Shown one piece after another: positions 7,463 through 17,222 of a stretch of DNA of 64,000 bases. The stretch comes from Zeimonas sp046347945. GTDB taxonomy: Bacteria; Pseudomonadota; Gammaproteobacteria; Burkholderiales; Burkholderiaceae_E. How positions within the stretch are numbered: position 1 is the stretch's first letter; each line of letters starts with the position of its first letter. The translations under genes and the position numbers were made by a program. The stretch covers positions 1 to 64,000 of the forward strand of contig JAXMFB010000012.1 of the NCBI GenBank assembly GCA_046347945.1, given 5' to 3'. A model generated the notes under the pieces. The model ran no database searches. It saw only the letters and a list, made by a program, of their open reading frames with translations, and was not told where the DNA came from.

Positions 7463-8350
7463 ATGCAGTGGTTGAGCGACTTTGCCCAGATGCTGGCAAG
7501 CGGCACCTCGATCGGTTGCGTCTACGCGATCGTGGCCCTGGGCTTCGTGCTCATCTACAAGGCCAGCGAGATCGTCAACTTCGCCCAGGGCGATCTGATG
7601 ATGCTGGGTGCGTTTCTGGGCTTCACCTTCATCGGCGTGATCGGCATGCCGTTCGTCGCCGGACTCGTGCTCGCTGCGATGTGCATGGCGCTCATCGGGG
7701 CGACGCTCGATCGGCTCGTGCTTCGGCCGATGGTCGGCGAACCCGTTTTCGCGATCGTGATCATCACGGTCGGCATCGGCTTCGTCATCCGCAGCCTCGT
7801 CATCATGCTGCCGGGCTGGGGAACCGAGACGCGGACGATCGCGACCCCCTATTCACGGCGCGCCCTCACGTTCGGCGGCGTTGCGATCGGCAACGAGCAC
7901 CTCGCCATCATCGCCGGCACGCTGATCCTGATCCTCGTGCTGTACGCGTTCTTCCGCTACACGCGGCTCGGAATCGCAATGCAGGCGAGCTCCCAGAATC
8001 AGCTCGCCGCGTACCACGTGGGTATTCCGGTCAAGTCGATCCTGTCGTTGATCTGGGCGATCAGCGCGGCCACGGCCGCGCTCGCGGGAATCCTGTTGGC
8101 GCCCGTCACCTTCGTGCACGTGAACATGGGATTCATCGGGCTCAAGGCGTTCCCGGCGGCCGTCCTGGGCGGTTTCGGTTCGATCCCCGGGGCCGTCGTC
8201 GGCGGACTGGTCATCGGCATCGTGGAGGCACTCGCGGGGTTCTATCTGCCCGAGGGCTTCAAGGACGTCGCCGCGTACGTTCTTCTGCTCCTGGTACTGG
8301 CGATACGCCCGCAGGGGCTGTTCGGCCAGACGGTCGCCAAGAGGGTCTGA
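7463..8350 (+). CDS. livH: Branched-chain amino acid-type ABC transporter permease (LivH family)
   Basis: This 295-residue polytopic inner-membrane protein opens with MLASGTSIGCVYAIVALGFV, then YKASEIVNFAQGDLMMLGAF, the signature of LivH permeases. About eight hydrophobic segments follow, with the conserved GGFGSIPGAVVGG loop near the C-terminus. The start at 7463 is preferred over a frame-internal start at 7445 because it begins directly at the first helix and has a GGCGAG ribosome site. The gene is the first of livHMGF. Such systems import branched-chain amino acids, but many near catabolic genes import aromatic or other carboxylates. Confidence 0.92.
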   Translation: MQWLSDFAQMLASGTSIGCVYAIVALGFVLIYKASEIVNFAQGDLMMLGAFLGFTFIGVIGMPFVAGLVLAAMCMALIGATLDRLVLRPMVGEPVFAIVIITVGIGFVIRSLVIMLPGWGTETRTIATPYSRRALTFGGVAIGNEHLAIIAGTLILILVLYAFFRYTRLGIAMQASSQNQLAAYHVGIPVKSILSLIWAISAATAALAGILLAPVTFVHVNMGFIGLKAFPAAVLGGFGSIPGAVVGGLVIGIVEALAGFYLPEGFKDVAAYVLLLLVLAIRPQGLFGQTVAKRV

Positions 8351-8354
8351 GCCG

Positions 8355-9431
8355 ATGTACGTCCCGATGAAGGTCAGTTACGAGCAGGACCTCCGCCTGT
8401 TCGAGCATCGCTGGTCGGCGCTCTGGTACGCGTTGCTGGCGCTCGCCGCGCTGCTGGCGCCGATGGTTGCCGGCGAATACCTTCTATCGCAGTTGAGCGT
8501 GGTCGCGATCTACGCGATCGCCGGGGTCGGGATCATGCTGCTCATGGGCTACGCCGGACAGATATCGATCGGCCATGCGGCCTTTCTCGCGGTCGGCGCC
8601 TACACCGAGGCGATCCTGCGCGCGCAGGGCGTGCCGTTCGCATTGACGCTGCCTGCATCGGCAGCGATGGCCGCGTTGCTCAGCGTGATCCTGGCGCTGT
8701 CGACATCGCGGCTGGCGGGAATCTACCTCGCGATTGCCACGCTCGCCTTCGCCCTGATCGTGGAAGAGGTCCTGATGCGCTGGGAGTCCCTGACGGGAGG
8801 CAATTCCGGCCTGGTGGTAGGCGGCATCGCATTCGGGTCTGTGTCCCTCGATGCCGAATGGCAGTTCTACTACGTCTGCGTCGCCGTCCTTGCCGCGGTG
8901 CTGCTGGGCGCGGTCAATCTGCTGCGCTCGCGCAGCGGTCGTGCGCTCGCCGCGATCCGCGACAGCGAAATCTCGGCCCAGAGCCTGGGGATCCACCTTG
9001 CCCTCTACAAGGCGGCCGTTCTGGCGATCAGCGCCGCACTCACCGGGGTTGCAGGGGCGCTGTACGCTCACAGAATCCAGTTCATCACGCCGGACCAGTT
9101 CACGATCATGGTCTCGGTCGAACTGCTGGTGATCGTCGTGGTCGGCGGCTTGGGCTCGCTTCACGGCGCGGTACTGGGTGCCGCGTTCATCGTGATGCTG
9201 CCCCAGTTCATCATCCTGCTGCGCGATGCCATCGGGATCAGCACTGCCTACCAGGCGGGGCTCGACGCCGGTGCCTACGGGCTGCTCATGGTGTTCTTCA
9301 TGCTGTTCGAGCCGCGCGGCATCCATGGACGCTGGGTAAAGATCAGGACATACCTCGAACTCTTTCCCTTCTACCGCAAGGCGAGTTCGAAGCACCAGCG
9401 CCAGTATCACAAGTCCGAGCAGCTGCGATGA
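8355..9431 (+). CDS. livM: Branched-chain amino acid-type ABC transporter permease (LivM family)
   Basis: A 358-residue membrane protein with the LivM signature MGYAGQISIGHAAFLAVGAY near residue 65 and GGLGSLHGAVLGAAF near residue 262. About nine transmembrane segments are visible, followed by a basic cytoplasmic tail. It starts four bases after livH and its stop overlaps the livG start (ATGA). It should form the heteromeric pore with LivH. A second in-frame ATG four codons later is possible. Confidence 0.92.
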   Translation: MYVPMKVSYEQDLRLFEHRWSALWYALLALAALLAPMVAGEYLLSQLSVVAIYAIAGVGIMLLMGYAGQISIGHAAFLAVGAYTEAILRAQGVPFALTLPASAAMAALLSVILALSTSRLAGIYLAIATLAFALIVEEVLMRWESLTGGNSGLVVGGIAFGSVSLDAEWQFYYVCVAVLAAVLLGAVNLLRSRSGRALAAIRDSEISAQSLGIHLALYKAAVLAISAALTGVAGALYAHRIQFITPDQFTIMVSVELLVIVVVGGLGSLHGAVLGAAFIVMLPQFIILLRDAIGISTAYQAGLDAGAYGLLMVFFMLFEPRGIHGRWVKIRTYLELFPFYRKASSKHQRQYHKSEQLR

Positions 9432-10186
9432 GCCTGCTCGACGTCCGGCACCTGGGGCGCAGCTTCGGCGGCATCGAGGCGTTGCGCGACGTGAGCCTGT
9501 CGGTCGAGATGGGCGAGATCTTCTCGATCGTCGGACCGAACGGTGCAGGCAAGACGACGCTGTTCAACGTCATCAGCCGCATCCACCCGGTTGACAGGGG
9601 GTGCATCCTTTTCGCCGAGCACGACATCACGCGCATTGCACCGCATCGCGTCGCCGCACTGGGCATTGCACGCACGTTTCAGAACATCGAGCTCTTCGAA
9701 CGCTCGACGGTGCTCGACAACCTGCTGGTCGGGCGGCACTGCCGCGGGCGCGCCGCGCCGCTCGCCGAACTGCTGTTCACGCCGGCCAACCGGCGTGCCG
9801 AGGTCGCGCACCGCGACAAGGTCGAGGAGATCATCGATCTGCTCGACCTGCAGGCGCACCGCGATTCCCCGGTCGGCGCGCTCCCCTACGGTACGCGCAA
9901 GGTCGTGGAGATCGGCCGCGCATTGGCGGCCGAACCGCGCCTGCTGCTGCTGGACGAACCCTCCTCGGGTCTGAACGCGGAGGAGACCGAGGATGTTTCG
10001 TTCTGGATCCGGGACATTCGCGACGACCTCGGCATCACCGTCATGCTGATCGAACACGACATGCATATGGTCGAACTGGTCTCCGACCGTGTGATGGCCA
10101 TGGATCGCGGCGCCGTGGTCGCGATCGGGACACCGCAGCAGATCATGACCGACCCGCGCGTGGTCGAGGCCTATCTTGGAGCCTGA
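9428..10186 (+). CDS. livG: ABC transporter ATP-binding protein (LivG family)
   Basis: The 252-residue ATPase has Walker A GPNGAGKTTLFN, the LivG-type GIARTFQNIELF loop, a degenerate signature LPYGTRKVVEIGRALA, and Walker B LLLLDEPSSGLN. A switch His is in IEHDMHMV. The signature LPYGTR in place of LSGGQ is normal for LivG. It is translationally coupled to livM by an ATGA overlap and followed one base later by the livF GTG start. Confidence 0.93.
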   Translation: MSLLDVRHLGRSFGGIEALRDVSLSVEMGEIFSIVGPNGAGKTTLFNVISRIHPVDRGCILFAEHDITRIAPHRVAALGIARTFQNIELFERSTVLDNLLVGRHCRGRAAPLAELLFTPANRRAEVAHRDKVEEIIDLLDLQAHRDSPVGALPYGTRKVVEIGRALAAEPRLLLLDEPSSGLNAEETEDVSFWIRDIRDDLGITVMLIEHDMHMVELVSDRVMAMDRGAVVAIGTPQQIMTDPRVVEAYLGA

Positions 10187-10187
10187 C

Positions 10188-10961
10188 GTGGACGCGCCGC
10201 TGCTGGCTCTGCGAAACGTCGAGGCCTACTACGGGCCGGTGCTGGCGATCCGGGGCGTCAGCATGGATGTACGCGAAGGCAGCATCGTGACGCTGCTCGG
10301 CGCGAACGGCGCGGGCAAGTCGACCGTCCTGAAGGCGATCTCGGGCTTCGTCGTGCCGCAGAAGGGGACGATCCGCCTTGCAGGTCACGACCTGATCGGA
10401 CGTGAGCCCGACACGACGGTGAGCCTCGGCCTTGCGCACGTGCCCGAAGGACGCGAGGTGTTTCCGTTCCTTACGGTGCGCGAGAACCTTCTGATGGGTG
10501 CCTTCACGCGCCGCGACCGCGATGCGGTACGCGGCGACCTCGAGCGGATGGGCGAGATATTCCCGGTTCTGCGCGAACGATCGGACCAGGCGGCGATGAG
10601 CCTTTCGGGTGGCCAGCAGCAGATGCTCGCCATCGCCCGTGCCCTGATGGCCAGGCCGCGTCTGCTGCTGCTCGACGAGCCGTCTCTTGGCCTGTCGCCC
10701 CGGCTGGTGGGCGAGGTGTTTGCCACCATCCGGCGCATCAACGCGGAATCGGGTACCACGATCCTGCTGGTCGAGCAGAACGCGCGCAAGGCGCTGGAGG
10801 TGGCCGACTATGGCTACGTCCTCGAGGTGGGCCGCATCGTCATGAAGGGCCGTGCGCGCGAGCTCGCGAACCGGCCCGACATCCGCGAGTTCTACCTCGG
10901 AGTCAAGGAAGAGGGTGCACGGGCCACGCGCCGCTGGAAGAGGACCAAGCTGTGGCGCTGA
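10188..10961 (+). CDS. livF: ABC transporter ATP-binding protein (LivF family)
   Basis: A 257-residue ATPase with Walker A GANGAGKSTVLKAI, the LivF marker VPEGREVFPFLTVRENL, signature MSLSGGQQQMLAIARALM, and Walker B LLLLDEPSLGLSP. The GTG start at 10188 follows a TTGGAG ribosome site within the livG end. A TTG at 10176 is in frame but would place four extra residues inside livG. It should pair with LivG. The C-terminus overlaps the next gene, an acyl-CoA synthetase, by 10 bases. Confidence 0.93.
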   Translation: MDAPLLALRNVEAYYGPVLAIRGVSMDVREGSIVTLLGANGAGKSTVLKAISGFVVPQKGTIRLAGHDLIGREPDTTVSLGLAHVPEGREVFPFLTVRENLLMGAFTRRDRDAVRGDLERMGEIFPVLRERSDQAAMSLSGGQQQMLAIARALMARPRLLLLDEPSLGLSPRLVGEVFATIRRINAESGTTILLVEQNARKALEVADYGYVLEVGRIVMKGRARELANRPDIREFYLGVKEEGARATRRWKRTKLWR

Positions 10962-12898
10962 TGCACGCCGGAACGATCTGCGCGGACTGGGGGGCATACG
11001 GTCGCGGGCAGGAGGTGGAGCCCACGCCTGTGACTACCATCGCGGCGGCCTTCTTGATGGCAGTTCGGCTGCGCGGCGAACGCATCGCGATGCGTCACAA
11101 GAATCGCGGACTCTGGCGTTCGATCACCTGGGCCGCTTATGGCGAGCAGGTGCGACGTCTGTCGCTGGCGCTGATCGCATCGGGCTTCGCGCGAGGCGAT
11201 CGCGCCTGCATTCTGGCCGACAGCTGTCCGGAGTGGTTCTTTTGCGATCTGGCGGTCATCACGTCCGGCGGAATCTCGGTCGGGATCTACGCGACCAACG
11301 CGCCGCAACAAGTGGCCCATGTCCTCGGCGACTGCGACGCTCGCGTCGTCTTCGTCGGGAACGAGGAACAGCTGGACAAGGTTCTTCAGGTCCGCGAGAT
11401 GCTGCCGGCACTCGAGCGCATCGTCGTCCTCGACATGGAGGGACTGAGGGATTTTCGAGATCCGATGGTGACGAGCTTCGCCGATTTCGCCGCTCTTGGC
11501 GCCGCGCAGTCGCCAGGGCTGAGCGCGCAGCGGGACGCAAGGGCCGGGGCCATCGCCCCGCAGGATGCGGCACTCCTGATCTATACCTCCGGCACCACCG
11601 GGCCGCCAAAGGGCGCGATCCTCAGCCACGCCAACCTGGTGTTCCAGGCCGCCGCGTTGCATCAAGTGATGCCGCTGTCGCCTGCCGACGAACTGCTGAG
11701 CTTCCTGCCGCTCAGCCACATCGCCGAGCGCCTGCTGAGCGTGATACGGCCGATCTTCGCCGGCGCTGTCGTGAACTTCGCGGAAAGCCAGGACACGATG
11801 GCGCAGAACGTGCGCGAAATCTCGCCGACCGTGTTTTTCGCGGTGCCGCGGATCTGGGAGAAGTTCCATTCCCGCGCCACGCTCGCCGCGCGCGACGGCA
11901 CCGCCCTGGAACGCCTGGCCTTCCGGCTGGCCTTCGGCATCGCGAACCGCGTGCTCGCGCTCGGAGCCCAATGCCGCCCGACACCGCTGTGGCTGAAGCT
12001 TGCTCACGGGTTGGCGGACCGAACGGTCCTCTACCGCACCCGCAAACTCATCGGGATGGAGCGCACGCGCTACGTGACCACCGGCGCCGCCCCGATCGCA
12101 CCCGAGCTCATCCACTGGTACTTCGCGCTCGGCCTGGACATGATGCAAGCCTACGGGATGACCGAGACCGCGGGTGTCGCAGCCTTGCCGCCGCCGGGCA
12201 TGCGCCGGATCGGAAGCGTCGGCACGGCACTGCCGGGAACCGAGATCAGAGTCTCGGCCGAAGGCGAAGTACAGATCCGCGGCCCGCACGTCTTCATCGG
12301 CTACTGGAACAACCCCGCACGAAGCGCCGACGTGCTGGTCGATGGCTGGCTGCGCACCGGCGACATCGGTGTCGTGGACGGGGACGGCTTCGTTCGCATC
12401 GTCGACCGGCTGAAGGACATCATCATCACCTCGGGAGGCAAGAACATTTCACCCTCCGAGATCGAGAACGAGCTCAAGTTCAGTCCCTATGTCATGGACG
12501 CCGTCGTGTTCGGGGATGCCAGGCCCTACCTGACGGCGCTCGTGATGATCGACTACGACAACGTGGCCAGGTACGCCCAGGACCACGCGATCCCTTTCAC
12601 CGACTACAGCAGTCTGTGCGCCCACGAGGAGATCCGCTCGCTCGTCGCGGCCGAGGTCGAAGCCGCCAATTCCCGTTTCGCCCGCGTCGAACAGATCAAG
12701 GCATTCCGGCTGATCGACGTGCAGCTGACGACCGACGACGAGGAGTTCACGCCGACCCTGAAGCTCAAGCGCAACGTCGTCGCCCGCCGCCACAGTGCGC
12801 TGATCGAGGACATGTACGCAGTCTACGGGCAAGGCAGCACGAAGGCGCAGTCCGCGCCGATCATGGTCGACGACCGACCGCAGGAGAAGCAGGCATGA
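10952..12898 (+). CDS. Long-chain-type acyl-CoA synthetase (AMP-forming)
   Basis: The product has 648 residues, from GTG 10952 with an AGAGGA site 8 bases upstream; an in-frame ATG at 10961 is the alternative. It has the adenylate-forming motifs YTSGTTGPPKGAILSH, MQAYGMTETAGV, GWLRTGDIG and RIVDRLKDIIITSGGKN. The catalytic lysine region is near TLKLKRNVV at the C-terminus. The larger size and the insertion around the YRTRKLIG segment resemble the FadD15/FAA class rather than short-chain ligases. It converts a carboxylic acid to its CoA thioester with ATP. Its place between livF and the binding protein gene implies it activates the imported acid. Confidence 0.88.
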   Translation: MALMHAGTICADWGAYGRGQEVEPTPVTTIAAAFLMAVRLRGERIAMRHKNRGLWRSITWAAYGEQVRRLSLALIASGFARGDRACILADSCPEWFFCDLAVITSGGISVGIYATNAPQQVAHVLGDCDARVVFVGNEEQLDKVLQVREMLPALERIVVLDMEGLRDFRDPMVTSFADFAALGAAQSPGLSAQRDARAGAIAPQDAALLIYTSGTTGPPKGAILSHANLVFQAAALHQVMPLSPADELLSFLPLSHIAERLLSVIRPIFAGAVVNFAESQDTMAQNVREISPTVFFAVPRIWEKFHSRATLAARDGTALERLAFRLAFGIANRVLALGAQCRPTPLWLKLAHGLADRTVLYRTRKLIGMERTRYVTTGAAPIAPELIHWYFALGLDMMQAYGMTETAGVAALPPPGMRRIGSVGTALPGTEIRVSAEGEVQIRGPHVFIGYWNNPARSADVLVDGWLRTGDIGVVDGDGFVRIVDRLKDIIITSGGKNISPSEIENELKFSPYVMDAVVFGDARPYLTALVMIDYDNVARYAQDHAIPFTDYSSLCAHEEIRSLVAAEVEAANSRFARVEQIKAFRLIDVQLTTDDEEFTPTLKLKRNVVARRHSALIEDMYAVYGQGSTKAQSAPIMVDDRPQEKQA

Positions 12899-14076
12899 AG
12901 ATCGTACGTCCGATCAGCGCGGCATTCGCCGCGCTCATGGCGATGCTGCCGGTGGCACCGGCGCAGGCGCAGACCCAGGGGGTCACCGATACCGAGATCG
13001 TGCTCGGCACGCTGCTGGATCTCAGCGGCCCGATCAACTTCTGGGGATTGCCGGTCAAGACGGGGATGGAACTGGCAGTCGACGAGATCAACTCTGCGGG
13101 CGGCATCCACGGCCGAAAACTGCGTCTCGTGATCGAGGACATGGGTTACGACCCGAAGAAGGCCGTGCTCGCCACGCAGAAGTTGCTCACCAACGATCGC
13201 ATCTTCGCCATGGTCGGTTCGATGGGAACGGTCACCTCGGCGGCGACGATGCCGCTGGTGCTCAGGCGCGGCGTGCCGCACCTGTTCCCGATCACGCCGG
13301 CCGAGATGTTCGCGGTACCGCTCGACCGATTGAAGTTCGCCTATTTCGCGCCCTACTACGACGACATCCGCACGAGCCTGAAGCACCTCCTGGCCACCAA
13401 GCGATACAGCCGCATCGGCGTGCTCTACCAGGACGACGAACTGGGTGCCGAGATCCTCAGGGCCACCCAGGATCAGCTGGCCGAATCCGGGCTCAAGCCG
13501 GTTGCGACCACCAGCTTCAAGCGCGGCGCGACCGACTTCTCCAGCCAGGTCGCTCGCCTGAAGACCGATGGCGCCGACCTGGTGGTGATGGGCACCGTCG
13601 TGCGCGAGACGGTAGGCGCAATGACCGTGGCGCGAAACCTCGACTGGCATCCCGCCTTCCTGATCAGCCAGGCAGGCTACGCGCCCGTGGTCGCACAGCT
13701 CGGCAAGGAGGCGGTGGAAGGCCTCTATGCCGGGGCGATGACGCCGATTCCCTATGCCGATACCGCGTCGCCGCAAGTGCTCGACTGGATCAGGCGCTAC
13801 AAGGCCAGGTTCGGTCAGGATCCGACGATCGAGGCGGTGGTGGGCTACATGGTGGTCGCGACGACCGCAATGGGCATCACGAATGCCGGTCGCGATCTGA
13901 CCGTCGATTCGCTGGTTGCCGGCCTGGAGCGCATCCGTGACTACCGGAACATCTTCGGCACCGCACCGATCTCGTTTACTCCCGGCAATCACCTTGCGTC
14001 GCGGCGGACCTTCCTCGCCCAGATCCAGAAGGGACGATGGGTGGCACTGACCGGCTCCATGCACTACAGCGAGTGA
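12895..14076 (+). CDS. Periplasmic ABC transporter substrate-binding protein (LivK family)
   Basis: A 393-residue protein with a signal peptide (about 26 residues ending at PAQAQ). A type I periplasmic-binding fold follows, opening with TDTEIVLGTLLDLSGPINFWG and ELAVDEINSAGGIHGRKLRL, which are hallmarks of the Leu/Ile/Val-binding family. The start overlaps the ligase stop (ATGA). It delivers the substrate to LivHM. The co-transcription with acyl-CoA ligases makes a carboxylate ligand more likely than an amino acid. Confidence 0.9.
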   Translation: MKIVRPISAAFAALMAMLPVAPAQAQTQGVTDTEIVLGTLLDLSGPINFWGLPVKTGMELAVDEINSAGGIHGRKLRLVIEDMGYDPKKAVLATQKLLTNDRIFAMVGSMGTVTSAATMPLVLRRGVPHLFPITPAEMFAVPLDRLKFAYFAPYYDDIRTSLKHLLATKRYSRIGVLYQDDELGAEILRATQDQLAESGLKPVATTSFKRGATDFSSQVARLKTDGADLVVMGTVVRETVGAMTVARNLDWHPAFLISQAGYAPVVAQLGKEAVEGLYAGAMTPIPYADTASPQVLDWIRRYKARFGQDPTIEAVVGYMVVATTAMGITNAGRDLTVDSLVAGLERIRDYRNIFGTAPISFTPGNHLASRRTFLAQIQKGRWVALTGSMHYSE

Positions 14077-14119
14077 AGCGAACGGCCGATATCGAGCGTT
14101 CCGCAAAGGAGAACCGACC

Positions 14120-15646
14120 ATGCAGACCAATATCGGCTTGTTCCTTGCCAAGCGGGCCCGGATGAACCCGGACAAGCCGGGCCTGGTCTTCGAAGCCCGC
14201 GAGATCTCGTACAGGGAACTGAACGCACGCGCGAATCGAGCGGCGAACGCCTTCGTCGGGCTCGGCGTCGAGCCGGGCGATCGGGTCGGCCTGCTGATGG
14301 GAAATACGCCCGAGTTCCTCGAATGCTTCTTCGGGCTCGCCAAGATCGGCGCGATCGTCGTGCCGCTGAACTGGCGGCTGACGGCAGTGGAACTTGCCTA
14401 CATTGCCGACAACGCCGGCATCGGCGCACTGGTATACGGTGCGAACCACGCACAGACCGTGGCGGCAATGCGTGATGGCATCCCTGCGAAGGCTTATGTC
14501 GCCGTCGGCGACGCGTCAGCCGCGGATCCCGTCTATGCGGCGCTGACTGCGGTGGCGTCCGACGCGGAACCGCGCGCGGCAGGCGCCGGCGACGACCCGC
14601 TCGTCATCATGTTCACCTCGGGGACGACCGGCGCGCCCAAGGGCGCAGTCCTCACGCACGACAACCTCTTCTACGACTCCTGTACGGTGGCGATGAGCAC
14701 CGACTGGCGCTGCGACGATCGCGTTCTCGTTGCGCTGCCGCTTTTCCACATCGGTGCGCTGATCTATGCCGTGATCGACGTCCACGTCGGGGCGACGACG
14801 GTGCTGATGCCGGCGTTCGATCCGGCGGGTTTCCTGCAGGTCCTCCAGGATCGGAAGATCACCTCGTTCCTGGCCGTCCCGGCCATGCTGAACTTCATGC
14901 TCCAGGTGCCGACGCTCGACAACTTCGATCTCTCGTCGGTGCGGTGGGCATTGTGTGGAACCGCGCCGGTGCCTGTGCCCCTCATCCAGGCCTGGGCACG
15001 ACGGGGCATCGCGATCCAGCAGGTCTACGGACTGACGGAATGCACGGGCGGCGCGGCGGTGCTGGGTTCGGAGCGGGCGCTGGACAAGGTCGGATCGACC
15101 GGTCTGCCGATGTTCCACACCGACATACGCGTCGTCGACCTGCACGGCCGCGATGCGGCCCCCGGAGAGGTCGGCGAAGTCGTCATTCGCGGGCCGCACG
15201 TGATGCGTGGATACTGGCGCAACCCGAAGGCCACTTCGGATACCGTGCGTGACGGCTGGCTGCATACCGGTGATCTGGCCAGGCTCGACGAGGACGGCTA
15301 TCTGTATATCGTCGAGCGCAAGAAGGACATGATCATTTCCGGCGGCGAGAACATCTATCCGGCCGAAGTCGAAAGCGTCCTGAGCACGCTGCCGCAGTGC
15401 GCCGAAGTCGCGGTGATCGGAGTCCCCGATCCGCAGTGGGGCGAGGCGGTCTGCATGATCGCGCGCCTGAAGGAAGGCCGATCGCTGACCCTCGACGAGG
15501 TGCGGGCGCACTGCGCCGGCAAGCTCGGCAAGTACAAGATACCCAGGAAAGTGATCCTGAGCGATCAGCCGCTCCCACGCAACCCGACCGGCAAGCTGCT
15601 CAAGCGCATCCTGCGAGAGAACTTCGCCGCCGACACCGGGCGATAA
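14120..15646 (+). CDS. Acyl-CoA synthetase (AMP-forming), medium/short-chain type
   Basis: The 508-residue ligase has motifs FTSGTTGAPKGAVLTH, QQVYGLTECTGGA, GWLHTGDLA, YIVERKKDMIISGGENIYP and the catalytic lysine in NPTGKLLKR. An AAAGGAGAA ribosome site precedes the ATG. It is the last gene of the forward livHMGF-ligase-livK unit, 43 bases after livK, and converges with another CoA ligase gene on the minus strand. Two ligases of different size class in one transcript suggest activation of two acids, such as the substrate and a side-chain product. Confidence 0.9.
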   Translation: MQTNIGLFLAKRARMNPDKPGLVFEAREISYRELNARANRAANAFVGLGVEPGDRVGLLMGNTPEFLECFFGLAKIGAIVVPLNWRLTAVELAYIADNAGIGALVYGANHAQTVAAMRDGIPAKAYVAVGDASAADPVYAALTAVASDAEPRAAGAGDDPLVIMFTSGTTGAPKGAVLTHDNLFYDSCTVAMSTDWRCDDRVLVALPLFHIGALIYAVIDVHVGATTVLMPAFDPAGFLQVLQDRKITSFLAVPAMLNFMLQVPTLDNFDLSSVRWALCGTAPVPVPLIQAWARRGIAIQQVYGLTECTGGAAVLGSERALDKVGSTGLPMFHTDIRVVDLHGRDAAPGEVGEVVIRGPHVMRGYWRNPKATSDTVRDGWLHTGDLARLDEDGYLYIVERKKDMIISGGENIYPAEVESVLSTLPQCAEVAVIGVPDPQWGEAVCMIARLKEGRSLTLDEVRAHCAGKLGKYKIPRKVILSDQPLPRNPTGKLLKRILRENFAADTGR

Positions 15647-15668
15647 GACGCGCTCCGACTCGAGGCGA

Positions 15669-17222
15669 TCAACCGGCGCCGTGCACCTGGCGCGTGTGGC
15701 CGGCCCAGTAGGGTTCGCGCAGGACGCGGCGCACGATCTTGCCGACCGGGGTCTTGGGCAACGCATCGATGAAATGCACCGTCTTGGGCACCTTGAAGTA
15801 CGCCACGCGCTCCTTGACGAAGGCGATCAGCTCGGCCTCGGAGACGTTCTTGCCCGGGCGCAGCACGACCGCGGCGTGGACGGCCTCGCCCCACTTGTCG
15901 TCCGGGACCGCGAACACGCCGCTCTCGGCGACCGCCTCGTGCGCGGCGAGCGCGTGCTCGACCTCGGCCGGGTAGACGTTGTAGCCCCCTGAAATGATCA
16001 TGTCCTCCTTGCGGTCGGCCAGGTAGACGTAGCCGTCGGGTTCCATGCGGCCGAGATCGCCGGTCAGGAGCCAACCCCCCTTCAGGCGTCGCGCATCGAG
16101 CTCCGGGTTCTTCCAGAACCCCGGTGTCATCCACGGCGCGCAGATGCAGATCTCGCCGACCTCGCCCTGCGCGCAGGGCTCGCCGTCCTCGCGGCGGATC
16201 ATGACCTGCGCGGCACCGAACTCGCGGCCGACGGAGCCGAGGCGCGCCGGATGTTCGACCAGCGCCTGGGCATGTTCGGCCGGTCCCATGTACGTACACA
16301 GGCCGTAGGCCTCGGTCTGTCCGAAGCCGGTGTTGAGCACCGGGCCGAAACGCTCGACTGCGCGCGCGACGAGCGTCGGCGCCGCCGGCGCCGCGGCATA
16401 GACGATGTTGCGCAGGCTGGACAGATCGGCGCCCTCGGTCGCCGGGTCGTCGAGCAGCATGCGCAGGAACGTGGGTACACCGAGCATGAAGTTGACGCGG
16501 TGCCTGACGATCGCCTCGATGACCGGCTTGGGTGACGGATCGCGCAGGATGACCAGGGCGGCTCCGCCGATCCAGGCACTGTCCATCGCGCGCGCACAGA
16601 AGTGGCTGAGCGGCAATTGGCCCAGCACGCGATCGCCCGGGCGGTGGCCGAAGGTCGTGGCCCAGAAGTTCATCGCTGCCGAGACCGAAGCGAAGCTGTG
16701 CGTCACGCCCTTGGGCTTTCCGGTAGTGCCCGACGTGTAGAGGATCTGTGCCAGGGTTTCGGGCGGGCGGTCGAAGTCGGGCAGCGGCTCCGCGCCCCGT
16801 CGGTGTGCAAGCAGGTCGGCGCTGCCCGCCATGGCGCCCAGAGCGAGGGCCGCGTCCGGATCGGGCGCCACGGCGCGCGCACGCTCGAGATGCTCGGGCG
16901 TCAGCGCGAGCACGAAGCGCGCATCGCTGTCGCCGACGATGTAGCCGTGTTCTGCCGCGGTCAGCGCGCCCAGCATCGGGCACCAGACGCCACCGGCACG
17001 TGCAATGGCGACCGCTGCGATCACGAATTCCAGGCTGTTGTACTGGATCAGGGCCACGCGCTCGCCGGGTTGCAGCCCGCGTGCGACGAGTGCGGCGGCA
17101 ACGGCGCTCGCGCGTGTATCGAGTTCGGCGAAGGTCAACTGCCGTTCGCCGTCTATCGCGGCAATGCGCTCGGGCCAGTGGCGTGCCGCACGCGCCGGGT
17201 AGTGCGAATACGGATGCTTCAT
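15669..17222 (-). CDS. Acyl-CoA synthetase (AMP-forming), aromatic/cyclic acid type
   Basis: A 517-residue ligase with YTSGTTGKPKGVTHSFASV, NTGFGQTEAYGL, GWLLTGDLG, YLADRKEDMIISGGYNVYP and the lysine in PVGKIVRRVLR. The ATG at 17222 overlaps the stop of the citrate-synthase-like gene (ATGA); a longer open frame upstream is a shadow of that gene. It is the last of four tightly coupled minus-strand genes with a citrate-synthase-like protein, a DUF35 protein and a thiolase-like protein, so its product probably feeds, or re-enters from, that module. The substrate is unknown. Confidence 0.9.
   Translation of the reverse strand: MKHPYSHYPARAARHWPERIAAIDGERQLTFAELDTRASAVAAALVARGLQPGERVALIQYNSLEFVIAAVAIARAGGVWCPMLGALTAAEHGYIVGDSDARFVLALTPEHLERARAVAPDPDAALALGAMAGSADLLAHRRGAEPLPDFDRPPETLAQILYTSGTTGKPKGVTHSFASVSAAMNFWATTFGHRPGDRVLGQLPLSHFCARAMDSAWIGGAALVILRDPSPKPVIEAIVRHRVNFMLGVPTFLRMLLDDPATEGADLSSLRNIVYAAAPAAPTLVARAVERFGPVLNTGFGQTEAYGLCTYMGPAEHAQALVEHPARLGSVGREFGAAQVMIRREDGEPCAQGEVGEICICAPWMTPGFWKNPELDARRLKGGWLLTGDLGRMEPDGYVYLADRKEDMIISGGYNVYPAEVEHALAAHEAVAESGVFAVPDDKWGEAVHAAVVLRPGKNVSEAELIAFVKERVAYFKVPKTVHFIDALPKTPVGKIVRRVLREPYWAGHTRQVHGAG

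Noticed and set aside
10852..12894. The long plus-strand frame ahead of the binding protein gene
   Set aside because: It is only the out-of-frame extension of livK through the acyl-CoA synthetase. The signal peptide and ATGA overlap fix the start at 12895.
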